DNA from: Fragilariopsis cylindrus CCMP1102
Taxonomy: Eukaryota; Bacillariophyta; Bacillariophyceae; Bacillariales; Bacillariaceae
Direction of reading: 5' to 3'
Assembly: GCA_900095095.1 (NCBI GenBank)
Contig: FMBT01000470.1
Span: forward strand, 23,325 to 87,324
DNA: 64,000 nt
Shown: positions 21,987 to 32,000 of the stretch, one piece after another
Layout: every line of letters begins with the position of its first letter
Numbering within the stretch: position 1 is the first letter of the stretch
Notes under the pieces: generated by a model
What the model saw: only the letters and a program-made list of their open reading frames with translations
Databases searched by the model: none
Told to the model about the DNA's origin: nothing
Made by a program: the position numbers and the translations under genes

Positions 21987-24413
21987 ATGAACAATACGAC
22001 GATGGACAAGGCTTGCTTTGATTGTGAAGAAACACAGCAGGCACACTTCCTCAATATGAAATCATCAAAGAAGCGACCGGATCCTGGCACTCCTACCAGT
22101 GCTCCACTTCGTAGATCGAGTCGAGATACAAATGTGCGTTAACGACGAAGTGCTAAAACTTTAATAAAGAAAAAACTTAAGAAAATCTGACTCTCACAAC
22201 GTTTCACAAGTTTCATTATACTAACTTTCCATCTGTTTTTTTCCCTTGTTGCTGTTGCTGCCGATGCTGTGGGAAACAGTCGATTCGATTAGCTTCCTCT
22301 GGGACTTTTTACCGTCGCATGCGTACTCTTTTTTTCTCAAATCCAAGCGAGAAAGAGTACGAAGAATTCTTAAAGAAAGGAAGTAGACGACGAGGCACTA
22401 CTGACTATAGTAAAAACGCCATTTCTAGTGCCAGTCCATCTGCCAGCGTTATTGACAGTGGTAGTAGTACATGTAGTGCTCAAGAACAAAGTAAGAATGA
22501 AATAAAGGTACGACGAGCGACCGTAAAGCCTTATCCTGAAGAAGCGTCCATATATGTCATTGATAACTTTTTAACAGAGGCAGAATTAGTATATTTCGAC
22601 AGGAAGATTGCTACGATCCCCTTCGAAAGATCCTTCGTTGATAATGCGGAATGCTATGGTGACGACGAAGATGATTATGACAATACGAGTGATGACGATA
22701 CTTGTGCTGGTGATGATGCACCAGATGATAATGATAAAGAAAAACGAGTTAATTGTGATGGAGATGGAGATGGAGATGGAGATGGAGATGGAAACGAAGG
22801 CAAAGAAGAAAAAAATGGCATTGTTAATAATGTGAAAAAACAGAAAGTTTCGGGAGTATACAATATCAGCAATGCATCAGTAGCTAGTGCCATCGACTGT
22901 AGCAATGGGAAAGAAGATGATATAAACAACAAGGTTGCCACGACGACAAACAAAAACGACAACGATGACGGAAACGGTGATGGAAACGTAGGCAAAGAAA
23001 AAAATGACGCTTTCAATATTGTGAAAGAGCAGAAAGTTTCTGGAGATGTCAACAACACAAGTTTATCAACAATTAGTACCAGTCCCTGTAATAATGGGAA
23101 AGCCGAAGATGTAAACAACGAGGTTGGCACAACGACACACAAAAACGGTAATGGAAATGAAGGCAAAGAAAAAATGATACTGTTAATATTGTGAAGGAGC
23201 AGAAATTTTCCGAAGTTTACAATGATAAAACCAGTTCATCAGCATTTAGCACCAGTTCCTGTAATAATGGGAAAACCGAAGATGGAAACAACAAGGTTGG
23301 CACAACGACACACAAAAATGACAGCAATGACGATGACAGAAATGGTGATGGGAATGAAAGCAAGGGAAAAAATGACAGTGTTAATATTGTGAAAGAGCAG
23401 AAAGTTTCTGAAGTATACAATAACACCAATGCATCGGCAATTAGTACCAGCACTTGTAATAATAGAGAAGAATATGATATAAACAACGAGGTTGGCATGA
23501 GGACGACAAACAAAAACAATAACAATGATAAAAGTAAAAATATCAAGGGGAAGAAAAGAGAGAAGAAAGATAACGACAACCTGCTACTTTAGTTGATGAT
23601 TCTCACAGAACATCTACATTCTATTCATTTAAAAAGTTGCATGACAGCAAAATCAGTGCTCTCGAGCGACGTATCGCAACTATGTTGGTGAGTTGTTTCG
23701 TAACTTGTTTGTTTTGTTTTGTTTTGTTTTCTACATCATCCTTCTTAGGTTTATTCATATTTATATCTAATTCATTTTTGAAAAATCAATATCTTTCTGT
23801 ACATGTGTTTATTTGTTTGTGAATGTGTGACATTCCTCGTCTTTGTCATTACAATTACCATTATCTAAAGGGGTGTTGGGTCCATCAAATTGAAGCTTTG
23901 CAATTGGTACGATATCAACCGGGAGAATTTTTTGGTATCCATCATGACTTGGGAAATTTATTAGATGACGATACGGTTCAATTGCCTCCTAAGGATCACG
24001 GATGCAAGCGACGTTTAGTTACATTGTTTTGCTATTTAAATACACTACAAGACGACGAAGGAGGGTGCACCTACTTCCCCAATGTGGGGTCAGATAGTCA
24101 CTTGAGAGTGAAACCCAAACGTGGTCGTGCTGTTCTTTGGAGTAATATCGGTATAGGTGGAAAGCCCGATCCAAAAACTATTCATGCAGGGGAAACTGTC
24201 ATTAGTACTACACGTAGTAGTTGCAGTAATGGTGGTAATAGTAATAGCAATAGCAATAGCAATAGCAATAGCAATAGCAACATTAATAATTCCAGTGATA
24301 GTCACCAAAGTAACAATGAAAAGGATGATATTCAAATAAAGTACATCGGTGAGGGTAAAGGTGAGGCTGGGACCAAGAAGTATGGGCTCAACATTTGGGT
24401 TTGTGAGGAGTAA
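21987..24413 (+). CDS. prolyl 4-hydroxylase-like 2OG-Fe(II) oxygenase, 4 exons
   Basis: The catalytic domain has the Fe(II) ligands: HxD in FGIHHDLGN (about 23930) and the distal His in TIHAGE (about 24180), with Arg/Lys-type 2-oxoglutarate contacts around KYGLNIW near the end. LVRYQPGEFF and GGCTYFPN are P4H family blocks. Family role: hydroxylation of proline in peptides using 2OG and O2. Exons 21987-22133, 22280-22658, 23593-23687 and 23871-24413 join with GT-AG ends, keep frame throughout and give 387 aa without any stop; FERSFVDN in exon 2 and HRTSTFYSF in exon 3 are adjacent blocks in the family. Exon 1 is supported only by its open, in-phase joining. Intron 2 (934 nt) is a tandem repeat and is itself nearly open. 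Exon 4 has an (AGTAAT/AGCAAT)n tract coding Asn-Ser. Confidence 0.85.
22794..23560 (+). repeat. protein-like tandem repeat, about 190-bp unit, inside an intron
   Basis: Four degenerate copies are marked by GTGAAArAGCAGAAA at 22832, 23021, 23191 and 23389, with spacings 189, 170 and 198 bp. 189 and 198 are multiples of three and 170 is one short of 171, at an A-run that is one base shorter in that copy. The units would encode similar Asn/Lys/Ser/Thr-rich peptides. The repeat lies in the predicted second intron of the hydroxylase gene. Confidence 0.85.
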
Positions 24414-24813
24414 TAATTTTCTCTGGAGGCTTTGAATACTTCCTTTAGTGTGCTCGTGAAGAAAGAATTTGGATCAAGGTGAAAAATTACGGGCATGATT
24501 TTGTGGCGGAGAAACAAGACATCGATGTATGAAAAATGTTACAATTTGCCTAATATAACAACAACAATACAGAATGTATACTTACGTTGTTCTACAAATA
24601 AATACTAGATACATGCATTATGACGTATAGATATATGTACCATTTCTATCGGTATATTTGTATATTTACATTTTTCTATGAATACATACTAGATATAAAC
24701 ATTATGACGTTTACAGAGATAAATGTATAATTCTAACATATAACAAAATCTTCCTCCGCGTAGTTTTCGCCTATTAATATTGGATAATGAGTGCGCTTTT
24801 ACTGATATCTCCC
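24414..24813. other. convergent 3' intergenic region
   Basis: AT-rich with TACATACTAGATA-type direct repeats near 24605 and 24687. No gene is seen. Confidence 0.5.
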
Positions 24814-27401
24814 TCAAAACATATGTGACTTAGCTTCTTCGTAGTATGTACAGAAAAAACCAATTAACTCTCGCTTCGTTACCTCACGCCACTCGTGGAG
24901 CTTCTCGTCGTCGTCACAGACAAAGAATCGACGGCCAGGAAGCTGGCATTTTATATTTTTGTAGACTGTTGGAGAGTAGGGAGAGGGGCCATGGTCCTTC
25001 AGTGTTTGTTGGACAGCTTCTAGAAAAGCTTCTGTTCCTAGATGTTCTTCTGCCTCGAAACAAATGTCTTCGTCTTTCGGTATTATGTCATATTCGTAAT
25101 CACTTTCTATTTTTTCAGAATCCTCGTTATGAGTCTCATCTCGGCTGTGTTTTCCGATTTTCTTTTGATTTTTTTTCTTTTTCTTTCCAACTGCCTTTTC
25201 TGTATTCTCATCTTCGTCATTAAAATTATTTCTCTTCTTTTTGCCTCTCCTTTTTTGTTTCTTTTCATAATGACCGGTACTATTTCTACGTTGTGGGCGA
25301 CGATGGGAAGAAGTCAAACCGATAGGATCATCATTCTCATCGTAATCGGTGCTTGCTGAAATATCGGTGCTTGCTGAAATATCCGTTTCCTCGGTCTTCT
25401 GTTTGGATTTAGTTGCTCCTCTCTTTTTTTTGCTTCCCCTTTTTTGTTTCCTTTCATCATGGCCGGTACTATTTCTAATTTGTGGGCGACGATGGGAAGA
25501 AGTCAAAGCGACAGGATCGTCATTCTCATCATAGTCGTTGTTACTGTTACTGTTACTGTAACTGTTATTGCTGTTGCTATTGCTTGACGTTGCCGCCGAT
25601 TGAAATGATGGTCTCTTCTTTTTGCTTCCGCCATCGTCGCTATTGTTTGTGTCGTAATCATCTGATATGGAATCGTTTGATGAATACGAGTCGTCTCGCC
25701 CTTGAACATTGATGTTCAACATTAACGGTATGTTCTTTTGAATTTCTTCTTTTCCTTTTGTTCTTCTCTTTTCTTTCTTCTCCTTCTTTTCTTTCCTACA
25801 AAAATAGAAAGAACCAGCCGTACAACAACAACAGAGTAAAACAGCTCCTACTACAGCAGCAACAACAATATATATTATATTGAGCGGCTCTGATGGATCC
25901 TGTATTTCAGCAGGAACACTGCTAATATCGAAGTAGACATCCACTTGTGACCTTCCTGCAAATCCTAAGTCCGATTGGTCCCTGTACACAATTTCCGTCC
26001 TTCGTCGCTCCTGGTGAGGCCCAAATTGCATAATCACATATCCAGTTATTACCCCCTACAGTCTCATCAAAAACCAATCTTCTAACATAGTCTCGATAGA
26101 GCACACGTCTGCACCATTATTACATATCATTAATGTACTGTCATCGTCTGCTACACGTCCATACGAGTCGAGTGCTACCTGGGACCTATCATCGTTTTCC
26201 CGTCCGTATGAGAATGATTCAATCCCATGAATGAATACTCCTGCACTTCGCGCTCGCTCATCGGGTCGAATACAGATTTTCATGGTTTCACCTGATTGCA
26301 AAGATTTCGTCTCGGTCATCGCGTCAACGTTAATGTTAATGTTATCACTGTCGCAGCGAAAGGCTTCCGCCGAATATTTTTCTTTATTTGGTTCGATGTT
26401 TATGTAATGTACCATAGGCCTTTCACCTAAAAATTTCTCCTACAGTGTAGCCATAGAGAGAGCGCACATTCATAGATGACTGGAGATCAACCTGTACTGA
26501 TTTCTCAGTGATCGCTGCCGACCCGCTTTTGGTTGATAGCCAAATTGTAGATATATGCTTCCTCTACCCTTGATCTCACCTGAGCTATAAAAGAATTCAT
26601 TTTGAGGACAGTGTCGATTACACACAAGTCAGCTCCTCTGTGACACTGTATTTCTGTTACTTCATCAGTTTCAAAAGTTGAGACAGCATTTTGGATGATA
26701 TCATCTCTTTCGAATCAAAAGATTTGATAAGCGCTAGATATACACCCTCGTCGCGTGCACTTTCATTGGGCGTTATGCAGAGTCGAAATCGTAATCCATT
26801 GACACGGCAGGTGGGTCTCTGAGCTTTTTAAATCGGGAATCACAACGATACATATCGATCCCCAGTCTCCGCTTTTGTCTTCGAGAATCGACACGATACC
26901 TTTCATCCCATTGAGATCGGCTTGCATCGTAGTATAATCTTCACGCGTATAGGGAATCGGGTCTTCGCCCTTGACCCACATACGTGAACAAATACCGATG
27001 TAAGCGTAGTCGCCTTCGTACGATACGTACCGAGCGCTGTTGATAGTTTTCGGATTCAGAAGCAGTGATAAACGAACAATCCGAGATCCTGAATCATCCG
27101 ATAACGGAGTTAGTGATGTTTGAATGCTGCCATCCGAAAATCCGAAATCCGAAATTATAGCACCACATTCCCTTCCAGCATACAATCCCCATCCGATCAT
27201 TTCATCACTGATCGATGAAGAAATTGTATAGTCCATATCAAGCCTAAAGCCACTGTAACTCAGACTTGGTTCACCGATGACATATTGATCGTTTTGAAGA
27301 TAACGATCGTGATCATATGATGATGGGGGTGAGGCACAAGCTCCGAATTCCAACTTTGCATTCAGCAGTACAATAAGGAAACAAAAAAATCCTTTCATCA
27401 T
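24814..27401 (-). pseudogene. decayed type I membrane receptor-like gene with DUF6824-like tail
   Basis: Read from 27401: a signal peptide (FFCFLIVLLNAKLEFGACA), then an extracellular part in which one module recurs. ITPNESARDEGVYLALI and IRPDERARSAGVFIHGI match each other, as do CHRGADLCVIDTVL and CNNGADVCSIETML, and both are followed by QFG blocks. Next come a transmembrane helix (IIYIVVAAVVGAVLL, about 25870), a stop-transfer run of Lys/Arg, a long low-complexity cytoplasmic region, and a C-terminal domain (about 24825-25080) with PGRRFFVCDDD and WREVTKRE, resembling the DUF6824 domain common in diatoms. Frames change near 26825, 26712, 26600, 26510 and 26430, and TAG at 26056-26058 lies in frame. 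The extracellular family was not recognised. Ligand and role are unknown. Six lesions in 0.8 kb make a true pseudogene likely. Confidence 0.7.
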
Positions 27402-29090
27402 TTTGATTTATCAACCGTATGATCGCTTTTTTCTCTTCCTATCTATGTTTCTTTCTTTCTTATCTATGCTCCTTTCTTTCTTTCTTATCTATGTTTCTTT
27501 CTTCCTTTCTTCCTTTCTTTCTTTTAATTGTGTGCAATACAATATAATCCTGTTCTTTCTGTTATGTGGTTGTGCGTACAATTGGGTTCATTCGGTCGGT
27601 ACCCCTGATTCATTCATTCGATCTCTTTTGTGCGTAGGCTACAATTGAATTCGTATCGGTCGTGCATACAGTATGTGAACAAAAGGAGCAGAAAGAAGCA
27701 AATAAGGCGTCGACGCAAGTTTCTCAGATACGGTAATTGATAAGACGAGTAAACAAATATGCCTTTTTCCAAACATGTATGAATATGTGTTAGCGTGAAA
27801 ATATCAATTACGAAAAGGTATGACTGTTAGTTACACATTACCAAATTTTAATGTATAATATTATTTATTTGTAAATCATTTATGAGAAATCAATTAACGC
27901 GCCAAAGTCTGAATCTGAAAAAAAAGAGGCATTTAGATATTACTTATTACTGTATCGCGTTCATTAACGTCAAGTACTTATACTACTTTTACTGTAAGGA
28001 AGGTAATGTCAGGTACAGTATCTTGAAAGGGAAGAAGAATGTTGACCGCAACATGTATTTATTTAATAAAAATTATTGTTATTATGGTACGTGTAGCTGC
28101 CTCTTCGATCCTCAAAGTCTTAGAAAGACAGAAAGTCACCGGTAGACCCGCCACTGTACATGTATTTATTTAATAGAAAGAGCTCCATGAAATTTCACGA
28201 GACTGCAGACAAAATTTGCTAGATGGAATAATCAAATTTTAAGGAATGGTCCTAACTATCATACCTATCAGCATCCTTCTACATCATCACCAATGCTTTG
28301 GATGGTGTATAATGTTACAACCTTCTTGCTTGCAGCCTCCCCAACCTTCCTTCAATAGTGCCCCACATATGATGCATGCATGCTACTGTGAAGGAAAAAG
28401 TAGTAGAGATTGATTCCTATTTTAAAATGAGAATTCTCCCAGAAGCATTACATCGCACCATCTTGTTTTGATCTTTCCACACAAGAACCTTAGAATAAGA
28501 GAAATCATGAGGGCATTCTCTGATGAGTGATATCTTTGGCATGTTCATGAAAACCATCAGCATCCAAACAATCCCTGACCAATCAAATTTTCACTGCTTC
28601 TCTTCACAGTAGCATTATAAACCCCCTTCATCACACTATCAGGAGCACCCTTCTCATCTTCTACACTACTGTAAGCCATAGTATTGAGCAGTTTGCCTTG
28701 CAGCTCTTCAAGGAAGACCCCCTTTAAGATCAACCAATCCCTATTGTACCCCTCCCCCAAATCCCACAAACACAAAACGCACAATTATTTTTTTATCGGT
28801 AGCAAGTTCTATTGTAACTGCTATCTTTCTGCCTTCCAACTCTATTATATTCGATTATGCATGTCCGGATTACCGACTCTGGATTGCAACTGTAGCCATA
28901 TCGGTTTCGTAGAGCGAGCTTAACAATATTTGATTATGTTCACAAGGGCCAAAGTGATGGGAGGAGTTAGATCATTATGTGGAAAATATTAAAAGTATTT
29001 AGCGCATTGTAAAAAGTAAAGCTACAATTGAAGAATTGTTTTTGTTCGTACAAATTGTTGTACAAAATTCGCGTTTGTTCCACTACTGTA
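27402..29090. other. 1.7-kb intergenic region
   Basis: It begins with pyrimidine repeats (27430-27530; CTTTCTTATCTATG three times). A 75-codon minus-strand frame (28557-28784) with an LILKGVFLEELQGKLLN stretch may be a relic of an unrecognised gene or transposon. Otherwise nothing is seen. Confidence 0.45.
27430..27530 (+). repeat. pyrimidine-rich CTTTCTTATCTATG repeats
   Basis: Three copies of CTTTCTTATCTATG followed by (CTTTC)n and (CTTC)n, lying just upstream of the decayed receptor gene start. Confidence 0.7.
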
Positions 29091-32000
29091 ATGCCGTCAC
29101 CATTACACGGTAGGATCTTCCACCGTTTGAAAATCCCCCAATCATCAAGTGATGTACCTGTATCGAAGAAACATCGTCCAAAAACAAAATCTATTGAACG
29201 TGGCAGCGCAGCTGCTGCTGCTCCAACGGGGAAACCGGTGAACGACGATACGAACACATCATCAGAAAACAGGAAACTCCACTACAGCTGTGGCTTTATT
29301 TTCACTACATGTACCGATAGCTATGATGAATCATCTCCGCGTCGTAATAAGGAATATTTGTTATCATTACCCAGAGATTTGCTTAAACTTGCTTGCGATG
29401 CCGTTCGGTCAGAAAGGGAGGTAATCATTAGGAGATATGCAGAAATTTCATTACTAGAATCTCTGGAAACAATAACAACCGATAATAAGAAATCTACTGT
29501 CTTCGATAATAATAACGACTATGATGTCTCAATATCATCGTCCTCGTCGTCGACTACAACATATTCTATGATTGAGGTCCATGAGAAGGGATTGGAAGTT
29601 CTTCCATCAAGTCATCAAGAAGAACCACTACAAGCCACACAGCAACAAAACCAGTATTTGAAAGACGCAAATAATTCGAGTGGCAATAGTAGTAGCAATA
29701 AAACAAATAGACAACCATATGACTCTGACTCAGAGAGGGATAACATCTGGACATTGACACAATTTTGGAGAAAAGAACAGATTGACTTCCAAACTATGAG
29801 AACTTCTCGTCCCAAGTTTTGCATCCTTGCCACGGTTGATGCGATATCTCCAATCGTGGCCATGGATCCCTCCAATCCATTTGCTCTGATCGAAGTTTAC
29901 GACAAAGACAATACTGATATATCCTGTGTCATCGTGCTACATGGGAGGGCAATGTTAAATCATGCTGCAATATTTCCATTGGATACTCTTGTTTTTCGTA
30001 ATGTCGTGTACAAACCCTGGTCGGTCCCTCAGATTCTGAATGATAACAACAAACAGAAAAACTCTTCATCATCGTCGATCAACTATCCTCACTTGATAGG
30101 GCGTATTCCTTCGCACGTCTTTGTTGCAACAACAATTGATAGCGTATCTTGGAATCATCACCATCACCATCAATTTAACGGCAATTTCATTTCACGACAG
30201 CAGCAAAAACGAAATCAGCAAAAACGAAATCAGCAACAACAACAACAACAGAAGCAGCAGCATGATCGACTGCAAATTGGGAGCTCATCAATGATAACTC
30301 CTGTTAATCTCGTGCCAATGGTTCAAGGAAGGATATACCATGTAGAGACTCTTTCCATAATCTCGGGTACTGGTACGGCAACTGTTATTCATTATGTTGA
30401 CATGGTTGTTTTGCCGAAGAACGAGTTAAAATATAATTATGATGGCAATAACACAGGTAAAGCTGTTGATGACAATCTACCGGTGCCAAAACTTGGGTTG
30501 ATCAAGAATACTGTATCCAGTACTAGATTTCGATGTAGGCTTTATCTATCCCATTTCCCAATGTCTATGGATGTCCAATTTAGCCTCCGGATAGGCGCAA
30601 TTATACAAGCTAATAATATACACATTGTACGTTCTCATAATAGTCAAGTCGAATCCTTTTCTGATGTCGATGTAAACATCGGAACTTCATACGGCGTTTG
30701 CCTGCGATCGACTCTAATTCTGTTGAAAAATGCCTCGGACGCTGCATGTGAAGAGGAATTAAAAGAACAACTGGTAGAAGTACACGAAAGCACAGAACCT
30801 GGTCCAAAAGGCAACCAAATTACTGGTAGTTCTCCATCGACACGGTCTTCCGACAAGTCCAATATGCGGCTTCAAACCCAATTCACCGTGTTGTGTGCAA
30901 AAATACACAAATGTCGAGGTAAAGGAATGAATGAATACGAAGATGATACGAAGAATCAAAGATATGGTACAAGTAGTGATATGGACCACACGCACCATAC
31001 GATTGATCGGCTGTTACCATTTCTAAACTACGGCTTTCGGAGGAAGATAGACCAGACATATCTGAAAGATATTTACTATAAGCAAGTCGAAGACTGGGTA
31101 CATCGCAGCTTTCGAGCATCACTACGCGTACCTTTTAATAGTGGCGTGCTCAAAGATTTTATAGTGAATGTTCTATTGAAACGCAATAGAAACAATGAAG
31201 GGCCGACCAAGACTCGTTGCAGTCATGAGATATTCAACCCCAGTGCTAACAGTCCTAAAATCAAGCGACGATCTCCTCCCCGCAGCCCTTACGCAGAATT
31301 CTTTGATCATCCCTTCAATTTGATTACGCCTCAGGACGATGGTGGTGACGATATGCATGATATTCCATGTGGCTGTCATCTTTCTGTAGAGGATCGCAAC
31401 TACTCTTCTTCGAGAACTTCTTTGCTGCTCGATTTGAACGATATTCGTACCGCAAGTCAGCGTTATCTTGACAGGCAAATAATGAAGAAATTGTCATCAT
31501 CTCCGTTATCATCAGAAACAAAGAAATTGGGCGCATCAAGTCAGATAAAAACGGGGTTTACTGGTTCTATTTGTGTCTCTCTACGTGAACTCTACGGTGA
31601 CAAATTCCGGGAAAGCAAGGAACCGAAAGATGATCATAGTGATAACGAAGAGAAGCAAAATTATGACTGTTTTGTGGGGGGCTTTGTCAGTGAATTACAC
31701 ACAGCCTCCTCACATGGTGTGTCATCGATTGCAGATGAGGGCTGTCAAATCCCTATCAGTTTCGACCAAAAGAGGGGTCAGAATGCTAACAAAAACGATT
31801 TCATTATCGGTCAAATTGATAGTGCTATGATTTCCTGCCTGTGTATTGGATCTTCGTCGAACGAAATTTTCCCAGAGAATAATAACAACGATCCAGTATC
31901 GTGTCTGCACTCTTCTGTCTCGAAAGTCTCGCGTCTTCCAGTTCTTGACCAAGGAAAGAAGCATCTTATGGGTAACTGCTCATTAGTAACACTTGGGGGT

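Noticed and set aside
22675-23166. Minus-strand frame of 163 codons in the hydroxylase intron repeat
   Set aside because: It is antisense to the tandem repeat and low in complexity. It has no start context and no domain.
22659-23592. Calling the hydroxylase gene a pseudogene because of the shift at about 23175 and the stop at 23590
   Set aside because: Both lie within a predicted intron whose removal gives a full, in-phase catalytic domain.
25503-25712. Short frames on both strands in the low-complexity part of the receptor-like gene
   Set aside because: They are shadows of Asn/Ser-coding microsatellites in the cytoplasmic linker.
29028-29090. Start of the large OB-fold protein at 29028
   Set aside because: That codon is TTG; the first in-frame ATG is 29091.
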